From: Chloromonas sp. AAM2
Lineage: Eukaryota > Chlorophyta > Chlorophyceae > Chlamydomonadales > Chlamydomonadaceae
Direction: 5' to 3'
Assembly (NCBI GenBank): GCA_004335635.1
Contig: QAXH01006380.1
Location: 11,863-40,281 of the forward strand
Length of the DNA: 28,419 nucleotides
Shown piece after piece: positions 10,101-19,203 of the stretch (positions within the stretch are counted from its first letter, which is position 1; every line of letters starts with the position of its first letter). A program made the position numbers and the translations under genes. The notes beneath the pieces were generated by a model. The model did no database searches, was not told where the DNA came from, and saw only the letters and a list, made by a program, of their open reading frames with translations.

Positions 10101-10700
10101 CACTGGATGACGCAGGACAGCGAGTGGCTGTTGCGTAATTGCTGTGAAGAAAAGAAAACCAGTTGCTGCCTGCTGTGGTAGATGTTGTATGCCTATCATG
10201 TTGTATGCCTTCACGGCTAGCAAGAGCTCTAGGCTTGTCAGGTAGCCATCTTGGTCCGCTTTGGTCCGCTGGACGGATGCCTAACTGGAGCTAGACTTTA
10301 GCCATAAGTTGTGTTATCAAAAACAAACTGTGGCATATTTGGTGAACTAAATACCATGCTTAGTGGCCCAGACACAGGTGGCAAGAGTGACCACATCGTC
10401 TCACAAAAACGGACACGCCACTCACAGCACCTCGAGGGGTTGGCCACCACCACTACTATCCTGGTGTGTCGCAATCCCCTTCACATGTAGGTTGGACGGG
10501 TTGGACTCACTCCCCTTACGTGATGCTCGGGCCATGCTATGCTTTTTCCTCACCTTGGCTGCTGCAATCATGGCACAGGATTGCTTAAGCACCTGAAGCC
10601 AGGTGGTGCCTCCTTTGCTGGCTTCCAAGGACGACTCTTGTGAAACGTCTATGGCAAACAATAAGAGCTCGGGATACGTGCTGGACGATGCTTCCATCAT
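7152..10700 (-). CDS. BABAM1: MERIT40/BABAM1-like scaffold of BRCC36 deubiquitinase complexes, six exons
   Basis: Exons in transcript order: 10700-10554, 9864-9820, 9358-9182, 8691-8560, 7843-7733 and 7289-7152. All introns are GT-AG in phase 0, giving 249 aa. The N-terminus has a von Willebrand A-like first strand (LLLFAIDVSQES, about 13-24). Its DxSxx sequence lacks the last Ser of a metal-binding MIDAS, as expected for this family. Then come the helix LKQSCAMIAAAK, the strand RHMFGLMVLR, ARVILLYCRSS (124-134), VDVLYMHERP, the NCPQE-VF junction and MLAHPAQRRPQ near the C-terminus. These match MERIT40 proteins of plants and animals, which hold together BRISC and BRCA1-A-type complexes that cut K63-linked ubiquitin. 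The start at 10700 gives a family-like N-terminus. The frame remains open to an ATG at 10901, but that lies only 6 bp from the divergent gene's ATG. Two acceptors are locally duplicated (see separate entries). Confidence 0.93.
7824..8080 (-). repeat. Triplicated exon-5 acceptor region of MERIT40
   Basis: The first bases of exon 5 and the adjoining intron (boundary at 7843) have two decayed copies with equivalent boundaries at 7959 and 8039. On the minus strand the exon starts read GTTTTCACATCATTGGAG, GTTTTCATGTCACTGAAG and GTTTTTACGTCATTGGAG. Copy 1 keeps the AG and a pyrimidine context, copy 2 has lost the AG, and copy 3 still ends its intron in AAG. Confidence 0.7.
8408..8502. repeat. Short degenerate tandem repeat in MERIT40 intron 4
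   Basis: The word ATCACTCGATCC and variants recur about five times between 8408 and 8502. It is an irregular low-copy minisatellite inside the intron between exons 4 and 5. Confidence 0.6.
8621..8824 (-). repeat. 110-bp tandem duplication of MERIT40 exon-4 acceptor and 5' half
   Basis: Bases 8621-8714 recur at 8731-8824, an exact 110-bp offset, with only about two differences. The unit contains the acceptor of exon 4 and its first roughly 70 coding bases (ARVILLYCRSSTVPS...). The downstream acceptor (exon start 8691) leads to the conserved continuation VDVLYMHERP. The upstream acceptor would start an exon at 8801, but 110 is not a multiple of three, so reading across both copies shifts frame and stops at about 8682. 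Confidence 0.92.
10426..10526 (-). repeat. Dispersed about 100-bp repeat, copy A (MERIT40 intron 1)
   Basis: The minus strand of this stretch matches the plus strand of 12838-12937 closely, including one identical run of more than 40 bases. It sits a few bases past the donor of MERIT40 exon 1. On the minus strand both copies can be read as SNPSNLHVKGIATH followed by a Gly-rich stretch, so it may be a fragment of a mobile-element ORF. Confidence 0.85.
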
Positions 10701-10907
10701 CTTTGTTGAAGGCAGTAGGTAGCAACTCTTGTTCGCCTCGGGGGCAATATGTAGGGATTGTGCGTGCAGCCCTAACATAGATTGTGCAGGGCTTCTGCAG
10801 GACTTCTTTAGGGCGATGGCCAGTCTAGGGTTCAGGCGGTAAGAAACGTCGCGTGAGGCTTTCAAGGCATTTGGAAGCTGTTCGCACAGGTCCGCCAGCA
10901 TTTTTGA
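10701..10907. promoter_or_regulatory. Shared divergent promoter region
   Basis: There are 207 bp between the proposed MERIT40 ATG (10700, -) and the ATG of the RDD gene (10908, +). Such a short head-to-head spacing implies a shared or overlapping promoter. No TATA box is evident. The MERIT40 frame is open through the whole interval, so the boundary depends on the start choice. Confidence 0.45.
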
Positions 10908-13900
10908 ATGGAGGACGTAGATTTCTTAACCAGCAGGTATGGGCAGCAAGAGGAGACCGACGAGCTGGAGGAAGGCCCAAGCTTGGCCTTCCAGGCTGCC
11001 GCCTGTTGGGTGCTCTGCGCTTTCGTCTGCACTGTAGCATTGCAAGCCCGGTGGGTAAACGTTCGCACGGCTCCGCAACACCTGCCGTGCTGTGCGCGCT
11101 CGCTCAGTCAAACCTGTTCTCACATTCTGCAGAAAATACCTGCATGCTTTGAAAACCTTCACAACAAGACGACGACGCCGGTCCCAGGTAGGCTAGTGAA
11201 GCCCAACTGACTGTTGGCAAAGTTCAGACAGCTCTGGATTGAGGACAGCTGGGGCGCATGCACTCAGTCGTGCAGTGCTCAGCCACACAGCCCCAAGGCC
11301 GCGCATGCTAGGCTTCAAGACATGCACTTGCTCCCCTTCCGCGTTATTAACACAGCCCCATGAACAGCACTCAGCCACCGCATGTTTTTGTTCCTGCTGT
11401 TCTGCCTTTACCGCAGGTCACAGCCCCCTCACCTCCCCCCCTGACTAAGCTCTGGGATGTCCTCCATAGCAGCGAGCCTTCAAGCAGCCGCTATGACGTG
11501 ATCAACCTGGTCACGCCACCTAGCTCATCGCCGCCAGTTTCAAGGTATGCCTGACCCCAGTGCAGTTCTCGTCGAAGTCTCAATTAGCTGTGAGGCTTTG
11601 CACAGAATGTTGCAATGCAGACCTGTTGGTGCCGGTTCAAAACAAACCTTTAAAGCAAACCATGCCACGGCATCTCTTTTGGCAAAGGAGGTTGCTCTCT
11701 CCCCTTATGTGAGGTTGCAGAACCCTGGCTTGTTTTGAACAAGCAGTTCTTCTGCCCAGCAGCGTAGCTGGCTGCTAAAGCGCTTCTGCGGTGCATAATC
11801 TGTAGGATGCAAAAGTTGGTTAACGGCAACGGTCCTCATGTTCTAGCGTCTTATCAAGTGCAAGAAACCTGAGACACAAGCGGCAGGCTGCTGCTGCTGC
11901 GCTCACATGCTCCGCAGTGCTCAATCTGCATAATGCGCCCTCATCAAACGTTGCTTCCCCATCAAGCGTTGCACGTGATTCACTGTCTCTGCTTTCTGCG
12001 GTTCAGGCGCGTCAGAGGCACCCGATCAACAACCCACCAAACCCCCACCACCCAGACAAAACGATGGCCCAGCCCAGGCCTCCTCTTTGCCACGCCGTTG
12101 TCACATGTCAGCACCCCTGCTCGCACCCCTGCTAGGAGTCTCAAGTCACTCTTTTCACCCTGGACGACTAACAAGAAACGTCAGCCAGCTCACACACCGG
12201 CCCAGCCTGAGCAAAGCTTTTCCCAAGGTAAACGAACCACCATGTGACACACCTGGCGGTTTCAGTGATGCAGCTGTCAGTTGCAGATTAACAGCCTCAG
12301 TAGCTTCACCGATTAACTGATTGTTACAGGAAAGCTGCACGGTTTGTTTACTTCCGTGGCGAGATGCAAGCGAACACACAACTGGACCACAAACGGTCGT
12401 TTCTGGTATTGGTATGCTGCACTTTGGCTGTTTTTCATCCAGGTTGGGACCCTGCCTTGCTTCAGTCCTGCCAGCAGCACGAGGCAGCCATCAGCAGCCT
12501 AGAGGGACTGCAGCAGTCAAAGGAATTCCAAGAGCATGTCAGGTGGGCAGTGAGTCTAGCGCTGGCTAGTAGTTAGTTAGTAGTTAGCAAAATAATAATA
12601 ATAACAATAATAGTTAGCAGTTAGCATGTACCTGTCGCACTGCGCTGACCTCATGTGTAAAGGCTGTGGGCATGCTCAAAGCGATGTGCTGTGTCAAATC
12701 CGCGAATGCCATGTAATGAAGTGTTGTGGCCATGCATCATTTTTCAAGTGAGCAGGCCAGTTTACGTCGGAAGTAGAAAGACTGCAGTCTTGGTGACCAG
12801 TGGGCCAATGCCATGTAATGATGATCAAGCGCCTCATGCATCACAAGAGGGGAGGGTCTCCAACCCGTCCAACCTACATGTGAAGGGGATTGCGACACAC
12901 CTGGATAGTAATGGTGGTGGTCACCCCTCGAGGTGCTATCGTGACCGCAAACCTCGTTGGACCAAAAAGGGCCTGAGAACATGCATATCGAAATCCGCGC
13001 TTTCTGTTCCGGTCATGCCTTGGGTTATGCCACGTGGCCCGGATGCTGCCACGTAGCCATGGGCTATGCATGTCAGTATTTGACCATCAGTCGCTCGTAT
13101 CACTGGCCATTGTTGGTACCTCTGCTGCATGTCTGGTGCGCATAGCGGGCTGTCAAATGCCGCGCTACAATCACACCCTGTCACATGTCTCGCTACAATC
13201 ACACCCTGTCACATGTCTCGCTACAATCACACCCTGTCACATGCCGCGCGACAATCACACCCTGTCACATGTCTCGCGACAATCACACCCTGTCACATGC
13301 CGCGCGACAATCACACCCTGTCACATGCCGCGCGACAATCACACCCTGTCACATGTCGCGCTACACTCCTTGTCATGCAGGTGAATGATGATAAAGCATC
13401 ATGGCCTAATGTCGCATGTCATGCATGCATGCATGCAGGGAGCGCCATGGTAATCTTGACCTTCACATGGAGCAGGTGTCCACACGCCTACAGACCTACC
13501 GCACGCTCAGGGCCATTGACAGGCCAGGATTCCTGCATGCACTGACAAGGGATGACGTTAAGGTAGGCAGCTATGTATGCAATTGTTTTCCTTCTTCATT
13601 TTTCCGGTAACTGATTTTTATTTGCATGACTGACAATCTATGAAGTTGTTAAATTAGTTTAGTTTTGTTTATGTATGTATTTCATCTACACAAGCAAAGT
13701 GGGCAATCTGGGTCAGTGGCCTCCAGTCAGCCACCCAGCACATGCATGCCATGTCACCCAGCACATGCATGGCGTGTCACCCAGCACATGCATGCCATGT
13801 CTTGGCACATGCATGCCATGTCACTCAGCACATGCATGCCATGTCACTCAGCACATGCATGCCATGTCACTCAGAACATGCATGCCATGTCACTCAGCAC

Positions 13901-16399
13901 ATGCATGGCGTGTCACTCAGCACAAGCATGGCATGTCACTCAGCACGCATTCAATGACCGTCAATCAATTACCAGGCTTACTAAGCAGCCAACAGACGCC
14001 CGGCACGAACTACCCTTCATGTGTTTTGCAGGAGTTTGAAACGCTGGCCTTGCCTAAGCTGCTGGGTCTGCTGGATGTGGCAATCACAACCGCTGTCACA
14101 TGGAGCACGTGGTATGCCTCACTGGCGGTTGACTCTGGCTACGGTTTTCTGTTGGTCGGTTGGGTGGTGCTTCAGGCGTGTCTAGCCTGGCTGGGTGCCC
14201 GCCCATCCCTACTCGGCCGGATGGCTGGCGTTCACTGCGTACAGGATTGCAAAAAGTAAGTGGCACAATCTTAGTTAGTCCTTACTTTAGGGTGTCAATG
14301 GGGGTACTGTTTTTCTGCAATCCCGGCACAAGGATGATGGCATTCTGCGCAATTTGTCTGTAATTGCTTCTTGGCAAGCGCTTCTCGTGTCAGGTAGCAC
14401 AGCGATGCAGGGTTGCATGGCGTTCCCCCATGGCTTATATCTTGGGCCATGTCCCAAGCCATGTGTGGGCCATGCACACTGGCGTGTGTCTGCCGCCAGG
14501 CATCTTGAGAACTATTCTGAAAGCTTAACAGCATATGTAGCACACGGGCCAGGTTTCAAGCCATGCACCGGCCATGCACAGTGTTCCCTTTCCGCACCAA
14601 GCATGCCTGCCCCGTGCGTCCAGCCATGCATCAACCATGGCGTTTTTGCGTGTGCGTCTATTTTCTGCAGTTACCCGGACCACCAGTTGGTTGCTCCAGC
14701 CTGGCGTGTGGCCGCAGCAGGGCTGCTGGACGCTTTCTTCGCAGCCATCACGTGCAGTGGCTCGGGACTGCTCTCTGCAGCGCTGCTGCTGACACTCAGG
14801 CGCCGTCAGACGGCTGGGCAGCTGCTGATGGGCATCTACTGTGTGCGGGAAGTGACCTGTGGTGATGCAACTGTGCCTGTGGTGAGTGAGCATGCTATCA
14901 TTCTTTGATACATTTAATCATCATTGACCATTGACCAGTTTAATACATGATGTCATTATTGACTTATCTATATATCCATGAAATTCATGTGAGTAAATGA
15001 CCAGGTCATGCTCATCTGTTCACAGAAGAGGCCCGCCACAGGACATTGGGCAGCAACCCAAGCACTTGGTTCAATGGTATCATAGCACTTTGCAAAAGCC
15101 ACTTGTATGGTCTTTGCTTTGGGTATCCATCCTAGTTTGTGCATGGCTTGCAAGCGTCCACGCTGATGTTAAACCATTGTCATGGAGTGTGCAAGACATG
15201 CAGAGTGGCAACATGACGCCAGTGGTTCCCGGTTTGGATGTTGTAAGCTGCAAGAGCCTGATTCACCTGAGTGAGTGCAGAATGCACATGATCACGTTGC
15301 CTGTGTTTGCTGCGCTGCAGTTCCAGAGCCCCCAGCCCAAGGGATCACCCCCACTCTCACACCTATCACACCTCACACACCGGGGCGGTTTCCAACTTCC
15401 AACTGCCGCTCAGCTCCGCAACAGGGCCGCCGCCCTCGCTACCCCCTTACCGCCTCGCAGCCACATGCACGGCTTGTTCAGCCAAGCAAGCACGCCAAAC
15501 GGAGCCTTTTCAGGCACGCCAGGCATTGGTGCTAGCGAGATGCAGCCCCGGAGCCCTGGACTGTTTGGGCTTGGTGGTGGTGGCAATGCAGTGACGGTGG
15601 TGGGAGCGGGAGCCGGAGCGGGGCGGGTTGTCCCCTGGTCGTTTGGCAGCAGCAAACGGGAAGCGGAGGCGGCACTCAGGCCAGCGGTTGGGGCGGCGGT
15701 GGGGGTGGATGGGGAGGTTGAGGATGACAGTGTGGTGGGAAGCGGTGATGGGGCGGGTGGCGTGCCCTGGTCGTTTGGCAGCGGGAGAACGTCCTCCGCT
15801 GTTCAGGTGGGTTTCATGGTCTAGCACTGGGGTGCGTTGGGCAAATCCGATGGTAATGATGGATCACTTCCGTTCATACGGTTACTTACTTGAGGGTGGT
15901 TGACAAAAGTGGGTAATTGATTGCTCGTGCGTTGGTTCAGTGTGTCTGCTAAGCCTGCCCACTCATTTGGTAGTCCGTATGATACATGCATGAAAGCGGC
16001 AGAAACCCGTCTTTCAGACACCAAGTACCAACCTGCTGTTAACACGTGCAGGGCGAAATCCAGCAGACGCCCAACGTCCAAGGTCTGTTGCGGGCGTCCA
16101 AGGCAAACGGTCGCACACTTTGGACCTTTGGCTCCGGACGCAAGGCCCTTGCCACAGACGCCGCAACCCCCCTTACTTCATCCCCACGCAGACAACTCCC
16201 TGTGGCTTCTGGGATGCAAGCAACTGCTGCCCCTCCTGCCTTCGGCTCGCCTGCCCCTGTCTTGCCACAATCACCATGGCACTTGGGGCGGCAAGGGGGG
16301 GAAGTGGGGAATGATGATGGTGATGCGGAGCTCAGGGCTGCGTTTGGGGTGCAGCGGGAGGTGTGGATTTCCCCATCTATGACCAGACGTAGGGTCTGA
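10908..16399 (+). CDS. Membrane protein with two RDD-like modules and a GLFG/WSFG-rich tail, ten exons
   Basis: Exons: 10908-11050, 11133-11187, 11417-11544, 12007-12227, 12443-12542, 13439-13562, 14032-14255, 14671-14881, 15321-15806 and 16052-16399. All are GT-AG with matching phases; 679 aa. Visible order: an acidic N-terminus and one membrane segment (about 27-46), a basic cluster RRRRR (60-64), a Ser/Pro/Thr-rich linker, a probable helical segment (about 185-255), RDD-like module 1 (about 264-330: LPKLLGLLD...GRMAGVHCV), module 2 (about 341-392: AWRVAAAGLLD...RRRQTAGQLLMGIYCV), then a low-complexity tail. Module 2 keeps the Arg, Asp and QTxG features of RDD (PF06271) membrane domains; module 1 lacks the Arg. 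The tail has GLFG (482-485), WSFG (508, 552), WTFG (588) and two AFG motifs. Function unknown. A transmembrane FG nucleoporin is one hypothesis, a transporter-like RDD protein another. The exon 4 start (12007) was chosen by phase; an earlier acceptor is possible. Confidence 0.82.
12588..12613. repeat. AAT-type microsatellite in RDD gene intron 5
   Basis: A short run of ATA/AAT triplets (AATAATAATAATAACAATAAT) follows the donor of exon 5, and TAGTTAG words flank it on both sides. Confidence 0.8.
12838..12937 (+). repeat. Dispersed about 100-bp repeat, copy B (RDD gene intron 5)
   Basis: This is an inverted copy of 10426-10526 with over 40 identical consecutive bases. Both copies lie in introns in the sense orientation of their host gene, although the two genes are on opposite strands. 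The + frame reads SNPSNLHVKGIATH, then a Gly-rich segment, and continues open to 13056. Confidence 0.85.
13163..13362. repeat. 28-bp minisatellite, seven copies, in RDD gene intron 5
   Basis: Units start every 28 bp from 13163 (13191, 13219, 13247, 13275, 13303, 13331). Each contains ACAATCACACCCTGTCACAT followed by GTCT or GCCG. Because 28 is not a multiple of three, three overlapping frames stay open, which creates spurious ORFs with a HTLSHV-type repeat. The array lies in the 896-bp intron between exons 5 and 6. Confidence 0.93.
13736..13945. repeat. 23-bp minisatellite, nine copies, in RDD gene intron 6
   Basis: The unit is CAGCACATGCATGCCATGTC plus AC and one more base, repeating at 13736, 13759, 13782, then (after a small indel copy near 13804) 13827, 13850, 13873, 13896 and 13919, with a partial last unit. 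The centre ACATGCATG is nearly palindromic. CATGCCATGT words also pepper the next intron (14390-14640), suggesting shared ancestry or repeated slippage. Confidence 0.93.
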
Positions 16400-17292
16400 A
16401 CTTGCCTGCTGAACTTGCCTGTTGAATTGTTTACATCAAAGAAGCCATTACAGGACGTGGAACGAGTGGGCAGGGCCCTGGCCTACCCTGGTCGAGAGCA
16501 GAATGAGCACAGCGAGCGAGAAGGCAAAATGGTTTTGATTGTACGGGAGCAGTGAACGGTGCACGCCATTGACGTGCAAGCCTATGCTTGCTTGCTGCTC
16601 TGCCTTCCCTTGCTAGTCATGCGTGCCCTGTCTGCCTTTCTCGTTTTGGTGCCTTGCTCAAAGCAGTGAAGGGTACACGCCTTCATATGGCAGTCACTGA
16701 GGGGAGCAGTGCATCTTGTACGCTTTGCATGTACGACAACAGCGCACCTCTCACGCTTTTCCAAAGCCAGTGAATTGATCTGATTGCTCACAAGCCGAAG
16801 CTTTAGAAAACCTCTTGTGGTTTCCTGGAGGCATCAGTTTCTGGCGCGGTGTGTGCTGTCCTTTCTCTTTGCGAGTTTGTAACTGTGTGTTATGCGAGTT
16901 AAGAGGCCTTTGAGCTGCAGATGGCACATCGTATGGGGTCTCGCGTCGATATGCATGTGCTACGTTAGCTAGGCAGAGGGAGGGCTGACCTGAGGCCACG
17001 GCGCCCATCCTAAGCCGTAGAACGAAAGCTGCCAGTGCAGCAATGATTCATGCTTGGTTGTGCGTGGAAGCGTGAAAAGGCCCGGGAAGAGACTAGCTGA
17101 AACTAGACCTTTTCAAACACCCGTTGGACCGCCTGACAACTGCAAGGGTTGACAGCGCCCTTGGCAGAGCTAAGCCGCAACAAGCATCTTACGTGTGATG
17201 AGGGACGTTGTCAACGCCTGAGACGTTGTGTGTTGCTCCGCCAGGGCCGTTCGTCTCCTACCTTCCTGACTTTCTCTCACAGCAGCCAGAGA
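16400..17292. other. 3' flank of the RDD gene and 5' flank of the orphan ORF
   Basis: No exon is supported. TGTAA at 16878-16882 is the first such signal after the RDD-gene stop. The segment 16857-16921 resembles 18875-18944 downstream of the next gene. A plausible splice acceptor (TTTCTCTCACAG) ends at 17281, just before the first ATG of the orphan ORF, so a 5'-UTR intron may lie here. Confidence 0.45.
16857..16921. repeat. 3'-flank repeat, copy 1
   Basis: It shares the series TCCTTTCTCTT, GAGTTTGT, ACTGT, TGCGAGTT, AGAGGC and TGCAGA with 18875-18944, in the same order, at moderate identity. It includes the TGTAA (16878-16882) proposed as the RDD-gene polyadenylation signal. Confidence 0.65.
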
Positions 17293-17835
17293 ATGATTAA
17301 TGGATACGGCAAACAAGAGGTCAGCAAAGCTGCCTTGGAGAACTGGCAGCAAGTCAACTTGACGCTCCTGGACAACGTTTTCTCCCAGTTCTTGGCCACT
17401 GTCGACTTATTTGGCCACATTGGGTGCAACAAGACGCAGCTGCTGGGTGTCAAGGACAAGCGGTTCGGCGTATATGACCACGGCCGCGTCCAGTACATGG
17501 CGACTGTCGAGCACAACTTCGTCCGTGGTAACCCGCTTGTTTCCATCCGGCTCAACAACGACGGCTACGTCTACATGCGTCGGCCGGGCAACATCCAACT
17601 GCATCGGGGCCTGATGGGCTGGCTTGAACTGCCACAAATTTGTGTCAACAGCCTGCCCCGCATATTGCGATTTTTCAAGTGTACTCACCCTGAGCTGACA
17701 GTTTTCTACAATGGCGAGGAAGAGAGGCTGGACCTGCTTCTATATCCTGAGCACACCGGGCAGCCTCATGTTGGAATCTGCTTTGAAAAGGGTTACCCGT
17801 GCGTGGATCACCTTGCTCGTAGGATCCGCTATTAG
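17293..17835 (+). CDS. Uncharacterised single-exon protein, 180 aa
   Basis: The first ATG in the open frame is at 17293. The frame is open further upstream (from 17149) but without another ATG, and a good acceptor ends at 17281, so translation probably starts at 17293 after a leader intron. TAG is at 17833-17835. Codon use is strongly C/G-ending (AAG, CTG, AAC, GGC), unlike the flanks, which supports real coding. The protein looks globular and mixed alpha/beta with no signal peptide, membrane segment or low-complexity region. Recognisable landmarks are KDKRFGVYDHGRVQYM, NNDGYVYMRRPG, LPRILRFFKCTHPE and a basic end (ARRIRY). I cannot place it in any family. A donor-like GTGAGC begins 4 nt after the stop, so a 3'-UTR intron or an alternative C-terminus is possible. 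Candidate TGTAA signals: 18689-18693 and 18998-19002. Confidence 0.65.
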   Translation: MINGYGKQEVSKAALENWQQVNLTLLDNVFSQFLATVDLFGHIGCNKTQLLGVKDKRFGVYDHGRVQYMATVEHNFVRGNPLVSIRLNNDGYVYMRRPGNIQLHRGLMGWLELPQICVNSLPRILRFFKCTHPELTVFYNGEEERLDLLLYPEHTGQPHVGICFEKGYPCVDHLARRIRY

Positions 17836-18848
17836 AAGGTGAGCAGTCTTGGGTCTAAGGATACAGTTGATACGGCTAGTTCGGTCATGTATGCCGTGCA
17901 AGCCCAACCCAGACATGGCGTGGGTTCTACTAGATTATTTTGAACCGTAGCCGACTGTGGCGTGTTGCTTTTATTAGCGTTGACTTCTAGGTAATGCAGT
18001 GCCTGAATATGCACACATGGCGAGTCCACATACAAGTCCACATTCAGTGTTCCATGAGGTTTACATGCTGCAGGCACACCCTCCAAGCGTGCGAAGCTAC
18101 TCCTGGTTGGCAACATGCCTGGACTAGCTGCATTCGATGGAGCTTTGGTTTTATCCGTCTTCCTGCTCAATTTTGCATGAAATATAGCAGGCAAATCCAG
18201 GGAGTACGCTAGAAACCAGGTCCTGAATGCAGAACCTGCCGAGTCACCCACTACTACCAGGCACCACACTGGCTGCAGTGGCGTTGCTGGGAATTGTCCC
18301 AGAACTGGCAAACATATTTTTTTTCGCCAGCATCGATGTCTCAGTTGGCTAGCCCAACTTGTGCGCAGTTTTGCAGGGACATGCAACTTCAGTAACATTT
18401 TGGAGAGACATTCATAAGCCAAAAGCAGCTGCTTGCCTAGTTGGTCTTAACTTCATTCAAGGTGGCCAATCAACCACCTCTGAGCCTTTGTGTGGTTCAT
18501 GCAGTTTCATTCAGCAGTTGCGACAGTCTGTCTTGTGCATGGCGCAGTGAGCATCTTGTTTTGTTGGTAATGACGTAGGCGACTGGCAACAGGCGAGCAG
18601 TACATGTACAGTACCATTATCAAGGAACTTACACATGGACAGCCTGAAGAAGACTAGCGTTGATACATTTCTAGTCAACCAGAAGCAGTGTAAAAATGCT
18701 TGCATGTAGAAATCGAAGCAATCTCGTCTCAAAGCTGATGCAAAATCAGCGGATTACGGCGTTGGTTACCTGCCATTATTTGGTCTTACTATTACAGCGC
18801 CGTTTGAGGCCAAGAAATGCTATTGGCCCACTATCAGGGCTCTGACTA

Positions 18849-18944
18849 TATGTGTTCTGCGAGTTGAGAGGCCTCAGTCCTTTCTCTTCGTGAGTTTGTC
18901 ACTGTATGTGTTGTGCGAATTGAGATGCGTTTGGACTTGCAGAC
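18849..18944. repeat. 3'-flank repeat, copy 2, with internal duplication
   Basis: The stretch 18875-18944 resembles 16857-16921. Within the region, TATGTGTT-TGCGA-TTGAGA occurs twice about 57 bp apart (near 18849 and 18906), so this copy is itself partly duplicated. It lies 55-150 bp before the TGTAA at 18998-19002. Confidence 0.6.
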
Positions 18945-19083
18945 TTGACTTCTTGGGTTTATTGCGCTGCTTTACTGTGTGCGTGAGCCTTCAGTTGTGT
19001 AATCAAGGAAAGAAAGGAAGAAGCGACCTTCGGCATAGTTTTGCCCCCATGTAGTTTTTTTTGTTGTTGATATTAAAGATTAT

Positions 19084-19114
19084 ATGGCCTTCAGTCCGGG
19101 GAGGACTGCTCAGC
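19084..19114 (+). repeat. 31-bp hairpin element, copy 2
   Basis: Identical to 5159-5189 over 31 bases, including the CAGTCC / GGACTG stem with GGGGA loop, and again followed by a G/A-rich run and preceded by a T/G-rich run. It lies in the 3' flank between the orphan ORF and the RING gene. Confidence 0.85.
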
Positions 19115-19176
19115 GGGGGAAGGGAGGAAGGGAAATCGCCCCTGTGTAGTTTTGTGATTACGTTGTTTGAAAGGTA

Positions 19177-19203
19177 TCTCCAGTCCGTGGGAGACTGCTC
19201 AGC
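19177..19203 (+). repeat. Hairpin element, variant copy 3
   Basis: CAGTC (19181-19185) and GACTG (19193-19197) pair around a changed loop, followed by CTCAGC and a G/A-rich run as in copies 1 and 2. Loop and flank have diverged while the stem persists. Confidence 0.65.

Noticed and set aside
9930..10223. Minus-strand frame with MLAVKAYNMIGIQHL as a MERIT40 N-terminus
   Set aside because: It lacks the vWA first strand and is out of phase; the strand LLLFAIDVSQES is found further upstream at 10554-10700.
11917..12135. Exon 4 of the RDD gene in the frame reading SSNVASPSSVARDS
   Set aside because: Its phase does not fit exon 3 and it ends in a stop at 12135 without a good donor; the 12007-12227 frame fits both neighbours.
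13163..13362. CRISPR array
   Set aside because: The units are contiguous 28-bp tandem repeats without unique spacers, in an intron of a eukaryotic gene.
13034..13545. Repetitive ORFs with HTLSHV and HACHVTQ peptide repeats (also 13665-14039)
   Set aside because: They are minisatellites inside introns whose periods leave several frames open; the host gene is spliced around them.
17832..18422. 196-codon minus-strand open frame
   Set aside because: It starts at TTG, has poor codon bias, no recognised motif and no splice context, and lies in a convergent 3' region.
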